A stretch of 64,000 nucleotides of DNA from contig NZ_CP126101.1 of the NCBI RefSeq assembly GCF_030123245.1, positions 4,152,501 through 4,216,500 of the forward strand. Reading direction: 5' to 3'. The position numbers were made by a program, and so were the translations under genes. Below are positions 16,329-28,853 of the stretch, piece by piece (the stretch's first letter is position 1; each line of letters begins with the position of its first letter). Source of the stretch: Lysinibacillus pakistanensis (lineage in GTDB: Bacteria > Bacillota > Bacilli > Bacillales_A > Planococcaceae). The notes beneath the pieces are model-generated. The model searched no databases, was not told the origin of the DNA, and saw only the letters and a program-made list of their open reading frames with translations.

Positions 16329-16973
16329 GTGTATGGTATAAACAATTCTACGATAAAAGAAAAAATCTTAATTTTAGTAGCTGAGATTATCTATTTAATC
16401 ACTGCATATTATTTACTTTTCATTACATATGAAAAATCCGCCATTTCTCTCGGACTTTTTATTGCTTTAATTATTACAGCTTTGCGATTAACAGCTATGA
16501 TGTTTATATGGTTACCTAGAGGTATTGCAATGCAGGAAGCTCTCATGAACAGTATAGCCTTTGGGATTTACTATTTGGGCTTTCCCATTTTAATGATTAC
16601 TAGTAAACAGGATCCAAACTTAACAATACTCATTGTAGGTTGGATATTATTTTTAGGAGGGAGTATGTTAAACACGATTTCTGAATTGCTTAGAAAACCT
16701 TTTAAAGACAATCCTCTAAATAAAGGTAAGCTCTATACAGGCGGTTTATTTAAATATGCGATTCATATTAATTATCTTGGAGATTGCCTTTGGGTACTAG
16801 GCTTAGCGCTAATCTCTAACAATATTTATAGTTTGCTAATTCCTCTTGGTTTATTTTTCGTATTTGTTTTTGGCTATATTCCAAAATCAGATGATTACTT
16901 ACAAAACAAGTACGGACAACAATTTACATTATATAAACAGAAAACTAAAAAACTAATTCCTTTCATTTGGTAA
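16329..16973 (+). CDS. Membrane protein, isoprenylcysteine methyltransferase-like
   Basis: 214-residue integral membrane protein with about six hydrophobic segments. The C-terminal part, GKLYTGGLFKYAIHINYLGDCLWVLG and the later YIPKSDDYLQNKYGQQFTLYKQKTKKLIPF, matches the DUF1295/isoprenylcysteine carboxyl methyltransferase-like pattern (R/K-HP-Y replaced by KYAIHINY, then EExLxxxFGxxYxxYxxxxxRxIP-like tail). Family members are membrane methyltransferases or reductases; here the substrate is unknown. Start is a GTG after GAAGGGGTG. Its position after merR suggests that the regulator's ligand is related to its substrate or product. Confidence 0.7.
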   Translation: MYGINNSTIKEKILILVAEIIYLITAYYLLFITYEKSAISLGLFIALIITALRLTAMMFIWLPRGIAMQEALMNSIAFGIYYLGFPILMITSKQDPNLTILIVGWILFLGGSMLNTISELLRKPFKDNPLNKGKLYTGGLFKYAIHINYLGDCLWVLGLALISNNIYSLLIPLGLFFVFVFGYIPKSDDYLQNKYGQQFTLYKQKTKKLIPFIW

Positions 16974-16993
16974 ACAGTTACAAATTCAAAGTC

Positions 16994-17024
16994 AAAGATC
17001 ACCTGTAATTCGGTGATCTTTTTT
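16994..17024 (+). terminator. Terminator of the merR operon
   Basis: AAGATCACC / GGTGATCTT stem, then TTTT. Confidence 0.85.
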
Positions 17025-17084
17025 ACTCAAAAATCTAAAAATATCGTTAATCTTCGCGCTAAAAAGAAAAGAATATGTATGATG

Positions 17085-17214
17085 TTGCCGATGAAATCCC
17101 CCCGAATTGAAAGATTTATTAGACGATGGGATATTGACTTAGGAAGAATTTGATACGAAGCAAAAGCAACTGTTAGGGAATAAGATGAATATTATTGAAA
17201 ATCTATTCTTATAA
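17085..17214 (+). pseudogene. SHOCT-domain fragment, frameshifted and interrupted
   Basis: Reading from 17107 gives LKDLLDDGILT, a TAG stop, then EEFDTKQKQLLG, which is the C-terminal SHOCT oligomerisation motif (usually L-K-x-L-L-D-x-G-I-L-T-x-E-E-F-x-x-K-K-x-x-L-L). The preceding ADEI codons are in another frame across a run of six C. So the fragment has a frameshift and an in-frame stop, and no start or upstream body remains. Confidence 0.75.
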
Positions 17215-17771
17215 AACGTTTATTGGTTGGAATCCTATATTAACATTAAAGCAGGTTGATCTATATTCAGGAACCTGACTCCACTTCAAAGAGCAAGCCC
17301 TTTCTGTTACACCAAAACCCTGTTTTAACGATTTAGCAAATCGACAAACAATGAAGGTGAAAAGGAATGAAAATATCCGGACATGGATGTATTAAAAAGT
17401 GTCTAACTTGATATTGCAATATACGACTGTTTTTTGGTTATCATATACCGCAATGATATATGTAGTACTTGCCACCAAACAATTGTTTAGAAATATCAAT
17501 TATTTTTTCAAATTTTCCTATAGTGTCATCTCTATCAAAACTTAATAAACCATCATCTGTATAATCATGCTTCTGTTGTTACCAATGAGTACTAAAAAAG
17601 CGAGCACAGTGTTAAATTACTCTGTTACTCATTCATTGTAAATTGTTGTTTCGTAACCAAATAAACTACCTATTGTCAAAGGGGTTATGATATTGAGTAT
17701 ATTTCTTTTGTTTTTTGAAAGAATGGCTATATTATGATAATCCAAAGGCGAAAACCGATAGGGATATAAAA
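17215..17771. other. Gene-free decayed stretch
   Basis: About 560 bases with only short broken frames. I can identify no gene; it probably belongs to the same scar as the SHOCT and integrase fragments. Confidence 0.4.
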
Positions 17772-17804
17772 AACAGGCAAGGTAAATAACTTTGCCTGTT
17801 TTTT
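17772..17804. terminator. Hairpin terminator
   Basis: AACAGGCAA / TTGCCTGTT with A-tract left and T-tract right; it can end transcripts from either side, including that of the gene at 17,884-18,786. Confidence 0.75.
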
Positions 17805-17883
17805 ATTAAAATCTATAGGCATTTAAACGTTAACCAGAGTGGAGTTTGCTAGATTTTTATACATTAGCAAATTTGATGACAAT

Positions 17884-18786
17884 TTATATAGTCCAAAACA
17901 ACAGAAAGCGGTACTGAATCATCAATAAAATGAACATACAAATAGCTGCTACCAATATAGCATTCCATATTTTCCTTCTTCTGCTTACTTCCTTATCCCT
18001 AAATGATCTTAAAATAGGGATAGTTGCAATTATCATGCCAATAGAAAGAACTGCATTGATTATTAGGTGTATCCTAAAATCTCCAATTGGAGAGGACATA
18101 GCCGACATAAATCTCAATATAGTCACTATCATGTTGATTAAAATTAATAGACCGATAACTGGTAATAGATTTGTCTGTATATATGCCGGTATATAAAGTG
18201 AGGTTCCCTGCTTTTTACGTTTTCTCAATAAAATGACAGATATGAGCGCAGCGATGGAGCCTGTAATAAAAATTAATGTACAAAAAACAAAAGCAATCTG
18301 ATTGATCTGGATGTTTTTGTTTAGCGGCATTTTTAAATAGTCTCGAATATTTCCTGTGCGAACTTTATCAACCTGACCGTTTTCATCTAACTCAAAGGAT
18401 AAAAAAGCGAGAGAGCCTCCGCTTCGTTCCAATATAGATGGATTGGAATCCATTCGTTCAAAAACCAAGGGGGCAACCTCTGCAAAGTGAAGTGTTTCTC
18501 GATTTGGATCGATGGAAGGTCGTACTTCAATTTCCCCGTTTCCCATGTCCTTTACAACAATACTATCACCAGAAACCAAATATAAACTTGACAGGAAGTT
18601 GCTATGAATCATTCGGCCCGAATAATAAGTTCCACTAAGATTTTGGGTATGGAAATTTGGCACAGTAACCGTTGCTTGATGAGAAAACTGGGCAGAAAGC
18701 TTATCTACAATTTCAGTTCGCAATGTTGAAAGAGAAGGGTGACATAATAACAATAATAAATTAACATTAACAAACTTAAAAAACAT
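17884..18786 (-). pseudogene. C-terminal remnant of a serine-hydrolase (beta-lactamase-like) membrane protein
   Basis: 300-residue frame that looks headless. Residues from about 18 to 160 (LRTEIVDKLSAQFS ... LAFLSFELDENGQ) resemble the region that follows the catalytic domain of class C beta-lactamase-related serine hydrolases, and residues 162-297 hold four membrane segments, as in the C-terminal anchor of that family. The SxxK/YxN catalytic domain is missing and the first 14 residues (MFFKFVNVNLLLLL) look like random upstream sequence. No clear ribosome binding site precedes the ATG. The break point is next to an integrase remnant. Family assignment is moderate; truncation is well supported by the missing catalytic half. 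Confidence 0.55.
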
Positions 18787-18789
18787 AGG

Positions 18790-19126
18790 AATAAGTATGA
18801 ATTACAAAAGGAGCTAAAAAAATTTAAACTAAAACAAAACGAAATGATTTTAAGTAATAAGTCCTTTAAGAAAATTAATGATGATATGATTTTTCAAAAC
18901 TCTCTTGGAAATTATTTAACTCCATCAACAGTACGAAGAAAGTATTGAGAAGTATTGCAAGGCAGCTGGCGTGGATTATATAGGAGCTTACTGTTTCAGA
19001 CATACACACGCTGTTTTGCTTTTAGAATCTGGCGCAAGTATTAAATTAAATTTCAAATTTAGAGATAGTGAAAAAATAGAAGGAGACGAAATAAAAAAGT
19101 TCGCCTCCTACACTGATAACATCTGA
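18790..19126 (+). pseudogene. Tyrosine recombinase (integrase) remnant
   Basis: Two frames together read as the end of a tyrosine integrase. From 18790 a frame gives KYELQKELKK and runs to SLGNYLTPSTVRRKY then stops; the next frame (18947 on) gives EKYCKAAGVDYIGAYCFRHTHAVLLLESGASIK, containing the FRHTHA...LLESGAS motif around the second catalytic arginine-histidine pair. The following segment diverges and ends DEIKKFASYTDNI without the catalytic tyrosine region, so there is a frameshift and an internal deletion. It marks an old integration event beside the suf operon. Confidence 0.75.
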
Positions 19127-19201
19127 AAATCGGCACATTTTCGGTACGGCCAATTTTCATTGTTTAACTAAAACCCTTATATATTAGGCATTTCAGGGGT
19201 A

Positions 19202-20599
19202 TTACCCGATACTACCTTCCATCTCGAACTTGATAAGACGGTTCATTTCTACTGCGTATTCCATTGGAAGTTCTTTTGTGAATGGCTCGATGAAGCCCAT
19301 TACAATCATTTCTGTTGCTTCTTCTTCAGAGATTCCGCGAGACATTAAATAGAATAATTGTTCCTCTGACACTTTTGAAACTTTTGCTTCATGCTCTAAT
19401 GAAACATTATCATTTAAGATTTCGTTGTATGGAATTGTATCTGAAGTTGATTGGTTATCCATAATTAACGTATCACATTCGATGTTTGCACGTGCACCGC
19501 TTGCTTTAGGACCGAAACGAACTTGTCCCATATACGTTACTTTCCCACCTTGTTTAGCAATTGATTTAGAGACGATTGTTGAAGATGTGTTTGGTGCCAT
19601 ATGAATCATTTTCGCACCTGCATGTTGGTGTTGTCCTTTACCTGCTAATGCGATGGATAATGTCATACCACGAGCACCTTCACCTTTTAGGATACATGCT
19701 GGGTATTTCATCGTTAATTTAGAACCAATGTTTCCATCAATCCATTCCATTGTACCGTTTTCTTCAACAACTGTACGTTTCGTTACAAGATTGTATACGT
19801 TGTTCGCCCAGTTTTGAATTGTTGTATAACGGCAATAAGCATCTTTGCGTACAATAATTTCTACAACTGCTGAGTGTAGAGAGTTTGTTGTATAAACAGG
19901 AGCTGTACATCCTTCTACGTAGTGTACGTGTGCACCTTCGTCCACAATAATTAATGTACGTTCGAATTGACCCATATTTTCAGAGTTAATACGGAAATAA
20001 GCTTGTAAAGGTGTTTCAACCTTCACACCTGGTGGTACATAGATAAATGATCCACCTGACCAAACAGCTGAGTTTAGTGCAGCGAATTTGTTGTCTGTAT
20101 AAGGAATTACTTTACCCCAGTATTGTTTGAAAATATCTTCGTTTTCGCGTAAAGCAGAATCTGTATCTTTAAACACAATACCAAGATCTTCAAGGTCTTT
20201 TTTCATGTTGTGGTAAACGACCTCAGACTCATACTGCGCAGATACACCTGCAAGATATTTTTGTTCTGCCTCTGGAATCCCTAATTTATCAAAAGTAGCT
20301 TTGATTTCATCAGGTACTTCATCCCATGAACGTTGTGTGGCCTCTGATGGTTTTACATAATACGTAATTTCATCAAAATCTAAGTCACCTAGATCGCCAC
20401 CCCATTGTGGCATTGGTTTTGTATAGAAAGTTTCAAGAGCTTTTAAGCGGTATTCAAGCATCCATTCTGGCTCTTCTTTCATATTAGAAATTTCACGGAC
20501 GATTTCTTCAGTTAAACCACGTTTTGAACGGAAAATTGATACGTCCTTGTCATGGAAACCGTATTTGTAATCGCCGATATCAGGCATTTTTTTAGCCAT
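19202..20599 (-). CDS. sufB: Fe-S cluster assembly scaffold SufB
   Basis: 465-residue component of the SufBCD scaffold on which iron-sulfur clusters are built. Family landmarks include the beta-helix core and the cysteine in VEGCTAPVY thought to receive sulfur, plus [21 protein letters not shown] at the C-terminus shared with SufD. ATG at 20599 follows GGAGGAGAAACG; six codons upstream of it are not part of the gene. It is the last gene of the leftward sufC-sufD-sufS-sufU-sufB operon and ends in the scar region, where I see no strong terminator. Confidence 0.96.
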   Translation of the reverse strand: MAKKMPDIGDYKYGFHDKDVSIFRSKRGLTEEIVREISNMKEEPEWMLEYRLKALETFYTKPMPQWGGDLGDLDFDEITYYVKPSEATQRSWDEVPDEIKATFDKLGIPEAEQKYLAGVSAQYESEVVYHNMKKDLEDLGIVFKDTDSALRENEDIFKQYWGKVIPYTDNKFAALNSAVWSGGSFIYVPPGVKVETPLQAYFRINSENMGQFERTLIIVDEGAHVHYVEGCTAPVYTTNSLHSAVVEIIVRKDAYCRYTTIQNWANNVYNLVTKRTVVEENGTMEWIDGNIGSKLTMKYPACILKGEGARGMTLSIALAGKGQHQHAGAKMIHMAPNTSSTIVSKSIAKQGGKVTYMGQVRFGPKASGARANIECDTLIMDNQSTSDTIPYNEILNDNVSLEHEAKVSKVSEEQLFYLMSRGISEEEATEMIVMGFIEPFTKELPMEYAVEMNRLIKFEMEGSIG

Positions 20600-20651
20600 C
20601 GTTTCTCCTCCGTTCATGCTATTGTATCTAGTCGTTAAATCCTTTCTAGCT

Positions 20652-20680
20652 GAGTGAAGACACCTGTAGTGCCTTCGCTC
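20652..20680. other. Intercistronic hairpin between sufU and sufB
   Basis: GAGTGAAGACAC (20652-20663) pairs with GTGCCTTCGCTC (20669-20680) over 12 positions with two imperfect pairs and a 5-base loop. No T-tract follows on the minus strand, so an RNA-processing or stability element is more likely than a terminator. Confidence 0.45.
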
Positions 20681-20696
20681 ATCTGAAAGAAACTAT

Positions 20697-23651
<2,955 letters not shown>

Positions 23652-23669
23652 GCTAGTTCGTCCTCCCTC

Positions 23670-24449
23670 TTATGCTTCTTGTTCTTCTGTTTCTTCTTCG
23701 ATACCTAATTCTTTTTTAATCCAGTCATAACCTTCTGCTTCTAAACGTTGCGCAAGCTCTGCACCACCTGATTTCACAACACGTCCTTGCATCATTACGT
23801 GTACATGGTCTGGTGTAATGTAGTTAAGTAGACGTTGATAGTGCGTAATCATTAAGCAGCCAAAGCCTTCTCCACGCATTGCATTGATACCTTTTGATAC
23901 TACTTTAAGCGCATCAATATCAAGACCAGAGTCAATTTCGTCTAAAATTGCAAATGTTGGTTTAATCATCATTAATTGAAGAATTTCATTACGTTTTTTC
24001 TCACCGCCAGAGAAACCTTCATTTAAATAACGTTGAGCCATATCTTCATTCATTTCAAGGAATTCCATGTTTTTATCTAATTCACGAATAAATTTCATTA
24101 ATGAAATTTCATCGCCTTCTTCACGACGGGCATTAATAGCTGAACGTAAGAAATCAGCATTTGTTACACCTGCAATTTCAGAAGGGTATTGCATAGCTAG
24201 GAATAAACCAGCTTGAGCACGCTCGTCTACTTCCATTTCAAGTACGTCTTCTCCATCAAGCTCAACAGTACCTGAAGTTACTTCATATTTCGGATGCCCC
24301 ATGATAGCAGAAGCTAGTGTCGATTTACCAGTTCCGTTAGGTCCCATGATTGCGTGAATTTCATTTGTATTGATTGTAAGGTTTACACCTTTTAAAATCT
24401 CTTTCCCGTCGATTGCAACGTGAAGATCTTTAATAACTAAAGTTGACAT
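23670..24449 (-). CDS. sufC: Fe-S assembly ATPase SufC
   Basis: 259-residue ABC-type ATPase that powers SufBCD. Walker A is GPNGTGKST (about residues 36-44), the signature is FSGGEKKRNE and Walker B is FAILDEIDSGLD. The C-terminal tail is acidic (EEETEEQEA). It has no membrane partner, as expected for SufC. First gene of the operon; a Fur-like sequence lies about 180 bases upstream. Confidence 0.96.
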   Translation of the reverse strand: MSTLVIKDLHVAIDGKEILKGVNLTINTNEIHAIMGPNGTGKSTLASAIMGHPKYEVTSGTVELDGEDVLEMEVDERAQAGLFLAMQYPSEIAGVTNADFLRSAINARREEGDEISLMKFIRELDKNMEFLEMNEDMAQRYLNEGFSGGEKKRNEILQLMMIKPTFAILDEIDSGLDIDALKVVSKGINAMRGEGFGCLMITHYQRLLNYITPDHVHVMMQGRVVKSGGAELAQRLEAEGYDWIKKELGIEEETEEQEA

Positions 24450-25079
24450 GAAAATACCTCCATAGTGTGTTCAGTGAATGGGGAACCATTCCTTAATTAT
24501 CATCATTCTAATCTTAACTGAAAATCGTTCTCTATGCAAACCATTTCAATTTCTTTCTCTCTTCTCAGTTAAATTCCTTAAAAATAAGGATTTTGTAAGC
24601 ATTTTCAGATTATTGCTAACCGTTATTGACAATGAGAATCGACTTTCTTCATTTTCAATGAATTAACTCTAATTGAGAATTAATTTCATCTAGCAACATA
24701 GTGAAAACCCCGCAGAAAGCGTTAATTGTAGCGGTTTTGTGACAAATTTGCATAAACAACAATATCTATACTATAACCTTTTTCTTTAGAATGGAATCAA
24801 ATAAGGGAAACAAATAACTAGAGAGTTATTCAACAAAATATCGAATATCCCACCAAATCAATCGGTTCTATACCTTTAACCATACCTTCTGCAACGGCCC
24901 ACCTAAAATTTCCCTGTTATCAGAAAGGGTTACCATTGCCCTTCAGTAGTGATTCCTCAATTTTTGTAATAACAGAGGATTTTTTAAGCCCCTGTTAATT
25001 TATAATCATTTTTCATCTTAAATAGTATATAATTAGAGTATAATCAATCTTATTTTTCGATTAATAGAGGTGAAATTTA
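24450..25079. other. Divergent intergenic region, sufC / lysR
   Basis: About 630 bases without a supportable gene. It holds a Fur-like box (24627-24641) and an imperfect hairpin near 24706-24740 (AACCCCGC / GCGGTTTT), and, just before the lysR start, TAATC and GATTA arms (25041-25063) that could bind the LysR protein itself. Confidence 0.5.
24627..24641. promoter_or_regulatory. Fur-like box upstream of the suf operon
   Basis: TGACAATGAGAATCG agrees with TGATAATNATTATCA at 10 of 14 fixed positions. It is weaker than the box at 13318 and would make suf iron-responsive if real. Confidence 0.3.
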
Positions 25080-25982
25080 TTGGAGTTACGTCAATTACGT
25101 TATTTTGTTGAAGTTGCTGAGCGCGAGCACATCTCAGAGGCTGCAGAGTATCTTCATGTTGCTCAATCTGCAATTAGCCGCCAAATTGCCAATTTAGAAG
25201 ATGAATTAGGGACACCCCTATTTGAACGTGTGGGACGAAACGTCAAATTAACACCAATTGGAAAGATATTTCTAGAGCATACAATTACCGCTTTAAAAGC
25301 AATAGATTTTGCAGCAAAACAGGTTGAAGAATATTTAGATCCCGCGAAAGGTACGATTAAAATTGGCTTTCCAACAAGCTTGGCAAGCTATGTCCTACCA
25401 ACGGTTATTTCAGCCTTCAAACGACAATATCCAGATTTACAATTTCAGCTTCGTCAGGGCTCCTACCGTTTTTTAATTGATGCTGTCAAAAATCGGGAGT
25501 TAAACTTAGCCTTTTTAGGCCCTCTTCCCCCGAAAGACGAATCCATTCAATCAACAATTTTATTTACGGAGAATATCGCTGCATTACTGCCAGCCAACCA
25601 TCCATTAGCGAAGAAGGAAAGCATCCAATTGGCCGAATTACGAAATGACTTATTTGTACTGTTTCCAGATGGCTATATTTTACATAAGGTGGCGATGGAT
25701 GCCTGTCGTGCTGCTGGTTTTCTGCCGAATGTTATTTCAGAGGGTGAGGATTTAGATGCATTAAAGGGACTTGTTGCAGCAGGTATTGGGGTTAGCCTAC
25801 TACCTGAAAGCTCTCTTTACGACTCAGCTGCTCGCTTCACTGTAAAGGTGCCTATTCAATCACCTACGATTCCCAGAACAGTCGGCATTATTTCACCTAT
25901 TAACCGTGAGATAGCACCATCAGAAAAAATATTTTTAGATTTTGTCACAAACTTTTTTTCACGTCTATCTCAATTCCAATAA
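25080..25982 (+). CDS. LysR family transcriptional regulator
   Basis: 300-residue LysR regulator. The N-terminal helix-turn-helix reads MELRQLRYFVEVAEREHISEAAEYLHVAQSAISRQIANLE and the rest is the co-inducer-binding fold. Overall it resembles the GltC group of Bacillus regulators, but the usual target (gltAB) is not next to it, so I give no symbol. The start is a TTG preceded by AGAGGTGA. It faces the polysaccharide region tail to tail and is divergent from sufC, a usual LysR arrangement. Confidence 0.85.
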   Translation: MELRQLRYFVEVAEREHISEAAEYLHVAQSAISRQIANLEDELGTPLFERVGRNVKLTPIGKIFLEHTITALKAIDFAAKQVEEYLDPAKGTIKIGFPTSLASYVLPTVISAFKRQYPDLQFQLRQGSYRFLIDAVKNRELNLAFLGPLPPKDESIQSTILFTENIAALLPANHPLAKKESIQLAELRNDLFVLFPDGYILHKVAMDACRAAGFLPNVISEGEDLDALKGLVAAGIGVSLLPESSLYDSAARFTVKVPIQSPTIPRTVGIISPINREIAPSEKIFLDFVTNFFSRLSQFQ

Positions 25983-26011
25983 AAAAATCGCCAGTGCTGG
26001 CGATTTTTTTA
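25981..26011. terminator. Bidirectional terminator
   Basis: AATCGCCAG / CTGGCGATT stem with A7 and T7 flanks, between the LysR gene and the converging GH18-like gene, whose stop codon it touches. Confidence 0.9.
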
Positions 26012-27079
26012 TTGCTTCGTATTTGCTACCCGTCCCTCTGCTGCTTGTTCACCAATCCATTGTAATGTCTTTGAGCCTAAACCTCCTGCACGCCATAAAA
26101 CCACATTATTGTAGTTTTTCTTACGCACATAGGAGACCCATTTTTCAAGTGTTTCCTGATCAGCATACCAGACTTCATGCTTCATATTTTGATCATCTAA
26201 ATAACTAAAATAGGCTGCACCACTTGCTTTATCTCGCTGCTTTACCGCTTGCGTTTTAGTCAATAATTCCTCTGCCTCAATCTCCGTTATCGCAACCGTC
26301 TTCCCTTGATTAACCCATTTAAAGCCGCCAGTAGCAAAGGCAATTGCTAGATTCTGATTGGATTTTTCAATCTTTTTCATTAAATCATCTAAAAATGAAA
26401 AAGTCGCCTTTGCGCCTGGACCACTATGATAGCCATAAACATTATAGGCCATCACCGTATATTTCGGTCCATCTGGTAGCTTTACATCGAATGGAAATCG
26501 TGGCTCTAAAACAACATGTAAGGTAACATCCTTTTTTAACAGCTGCTGATAGAGCTCCTCTAGGAAAAGTACATACGCCGGAATGTCCTCTTTTGCAACC
26601 TTCTCATAATCAATTTCAATACCCTTCAAATTGTACTGCTCGACTATTTGCATAATATTATCGATGTGTTTCTGTCTAGTTGACGCATCTTGTAGTAAAC
26701 GATGTAATAGCGTACTATCCTTCTGAACAGATGGGGCATTATCTGTAACATAATCATTAATTAATGTAAGCATCACATGATGTGTTTCGTTAAATTGCTG
26801 CTGTGTTTGTTTCAACATTTCTATTGCATCTTCAGTAAATAATAATTGATCTTTACTATTAAAATAGGCACCAAAAACGCGAATATCTTGTAAGCCCTGC
26901 TGTGAATTTTTCACATCTTCAAATGCTGACTTTTTTTGCCACTCAGGCAACCAAATGGATAATTGTAGCTTGTTCTTATCCTTCAGCTCCTCCTTTGCCT
27001 CAGCAGGTGCTTCTTTGCTATTATTACAAGCCGTGATGATTAATAGGACTATACAGATAAACAACAAAAAGTTTTTCAC
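26009..27079 (-). CDS. GH18-like glycosidase lipoprotein
   Basis: 356-residue lipoprotein (lipobox IITAC, Cys18) with a family 18-type TIM barrel. The catalytic strand is LKGIEIDYEKV, equivalent to the DxxDxDxE motif, with the glutamate at about residue 158 as acid/base. Family members cleave chitin, peptidoglycan or poly-N-acetylhexosamine chains. It is the last gene of polysaccharide unit 1, 22 bases after the deacetylase-like gene, so a role in trimming or releasing the polymer is a reasonable inference. Confidence 0.75.
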   Translation of the reverse strand: MKNFLLFICIVLLIITACNNSKEAPAEAKEELKDKNKLQLSIWLPEWQKKSAFEDVKNSQQGLQDIRVFGAYFNSKDQLLFTEDAIEMLKQTQQQFNETHHVMLTLINDYVTDNAPSVQKDSTLLHRLLQDASTRQKHIDNIMQIVEQYNLKGIEIDYEKVAKEDIPAYVLFLEELYQQLLKKDVTLHVVLEPRFPFDVKLPDGPKYTVMAYNVYGYHSGPGAKATFSFLDDLMKKIEKSNQNLAIAFATGGFKWVNQGKTVAITEIEAEELLTKTQAVKQRDKASGAAYFSYLDDQNMKHEVWYADQETLEKWVSYVRKKNYNNVVLWRAGGLGSKTLQWIGEQAAEGRVANTKQ

Positions 27080-27101
27080 TTGAATCTAATTTCCCCCCGT
27101 T

Positions 27102-28853
27102 TTAGAAGGTTTCAATAAAGAAGTCAACTACATGATTAAATATTGTCACTGTTTTATACTTTACTTTATCGAAATTCGTATATTGGTTAGTAAAAATTGT
27201 TTGATCATTCTTATCTGAAATTAATATATCTTCGATCAATGTATCATATATATCGTCCGCATATTGTTCATGGGTGGTATCCTTCTTGCTGAACAACGCA
27301 CCAAATCCGATTTGAGTGCCTTGGATTGCTGGATTTACTTCAATTGTTTTGGACAATTCCTTATCAATATCTATTTTTATTTTATCTTTATTTACTGTAA
27401 TATTAAATACTCTTTTTTTTGTAAGATTTCTTGGATATTCTTCCTCATCTATTCTAGAGCCCCTTTGCGTATCCTGATAGGAGTAGACAGTTGCTTTATT
27501 AAATGCATACTCCTCTTCATTCCATTTTATTTTATTTAATGGGAAACGTTCCTTCTCAATAACACCAGCTCCTGCTGATTTTTCAGAAACAACAATTTCA
27601 TTATCTACAAGGGCTACACGAATATAGCTATTATTTTTTTCGTCATAATTTAAATAGATAGACTGTTGTCCAACAACATTTCCTTTAAAAGCAAAGTTAA
27701 CAGTATATTGTTCTGGCAATGCTTTCTTTAATAGTACTCGACCTTCACTAGATGGGGGTGAAGTGATGGTCATCTCATTGTTTTTAAATTGTACAGCACC
27801 ATTTACAATAGACCATTTCTTGGCTAACTCTTGATCGCCTACTTCAAATTCTACATTTTGCTTACTTGCCTGACGAATTTTCATCATCACATGGTTGGTA
27901 GACCAATAAGGAGATACCTGCAGCCGACTTAAATTGTAAAGATCAGCATCAGCATTATTATAGGCTCCCTGCTCGCGATTGAAATGCATACTAAAAGTTT
28001 CCTTAATTTGCTTATCATTCACGCTTTGTACTAACGGCTCCATATTATTATAGAGTGAATTTGCGTGCATAATGGCATAGGCTCTAGGAACTTCTCCTAA
28101 CTCCTCTTTATAAATATCATGCATCGATTTATAATCATTTTTAATTCGTGCTTCCATTTCCTTACGTGTTTCACTTGGGATCATGTATGGATTACGAATA
28201 AAATCCATTAAATAGTGATTATAATATTCAATCGTTGTTTTATTCGGCACATCATTTTCATCAATCATTCCTAATGACTGTCCTTTATCATTATAAATAT
28301 TAATATATGTCAATCTATAGCCATTAGATCCCAATTCCCAATACCCGCTTTTTTCCATTAATAACAAGTCTTTTGGCTTCAAAAATTTATTATCACGCGT
28401 ATCCATTTTATTCGCATACGTAAACATCGTCGCTTTATAATTTAGATTTTCCATGATATTTTGAGCAAAGATACTGGAATCCGTACGACCATCTTCGAAT
28501 GATAAATATAACGATTTTTCTGGAAGTGGTTTATTTTTTTCATAAAAATCTAGAACATCCTGCTGAGTAATTGTTTTATAGCCCTGTCTTTCGAGCAATG
28601 CTAATTGTTCTTTTAAATTTTTCTTCGAAACATATTTAGGAGAGTCACCTCTGCTCACACCAAAATACGATAAGGCGATAAATCCATCTTTATTTTCTAA
28701 TGGAACCTTTTCCTCTACCCTTTTTTCTGTTAAAAATACGACACGTATTAAAACAGCTGCTAAAAATAGAACAACGATTAATTGTGCTATCGAGCGGATG
28801 ATTTTCCTTCGATTCTTTTTAGCTGGATTTAACACAACATTCTTTTTACTCAT
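27102..28853 (-). CDS. Membrane protein with degenerate polysaccharide-deacetylase domain
   Basis: 583 residues. A basic N-terminus and one membrane anchor (about 20-40) precede a NodB-like domain (about 55-330), then a beta-rich domain (about 340-560) with laminin-G/concanavalin-like features that may bind sugar. The deacetylase metal motif is SFEDG instead of T/S-F-D-D-G, and the HxxxH motif is replaced by GSNGYRL, so both metal histidines are absent and catalysis is doubtful. Its ATG overlaps the stop of the glycosyltransferase gene (ATGA), which ties it to polymer synthesis. A structural or carbohydrate-guiding role is inference. Confidence 0.7.
   Translation of the reverse strand: MSKKNVVLNPAKKNRRKIIRSIAQLIVVLFLAAVLIRVVFLTEKRVEEKVPLENKDGFIALSYFGVSRGDSPKYVSKKNLKEQLALLERQGYKTITQQDVLDFYEKNKPLPEKSLYLSFEDGRTDSSIFAQNIMENLNYKATMFTYANKMDTRDNKFLKPKDLLLMEKSGYWELGSNGYRLTYINIYNDKGQSLGMIDENDVPNKTTIEYYNHYLMDFIRNPYMIPSETRKEMEARIKNDYKSMHDIYKEELGEVPRAYAIMHANSLYNNMEPLVQSVNDKQIKETFSMHFNREQGAYNNADADLYNLSRLQVSPYWSTNHVMMKIRQASKQNVEFEVGDQELAKKWSIVNGAVQFKNNEMTITSPPSSEGRVLLKKALPEQYTVNFAFKGNVVGQQSIYLNYDEKNNSYIRVALVDNEIVVSEKSAGAGVIEKERFPLNKIKWNEEEYAFNKATVYSYQDTQRGSRIDEEEYPRNLTKKRVFNITVNKDKIKIDIDKELSKTIEVNPAIQGTQIGFGALFSKKDTTHEQYADDIYDTLIEDILISDKNDQTIFTNQYTNFDKVKYKTVTIFNHVVDFFIETF

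Noticed and set aside
17340..17415. Small plus-strand peptide MKISGHGCIKKCLT with an upstream AAAGGA
   Set aside because: Fourteen codons in a decayed region with no conserved context; likely chance.
19127..19201. Terminator directly after sufB
   Set aside because: The best pairing (CCCT with AGGG) is only four base pairs with poor extension; not enough to list.
24820..25010. Minus-strand stretch reading VAEGMVKGIEPIDLVGY, reminiscent of the end of a family 1 glycosidase
   Set aside because: Too short, flanked by stops, and similarity rests on a few residues; not enough to call a pseudogene.
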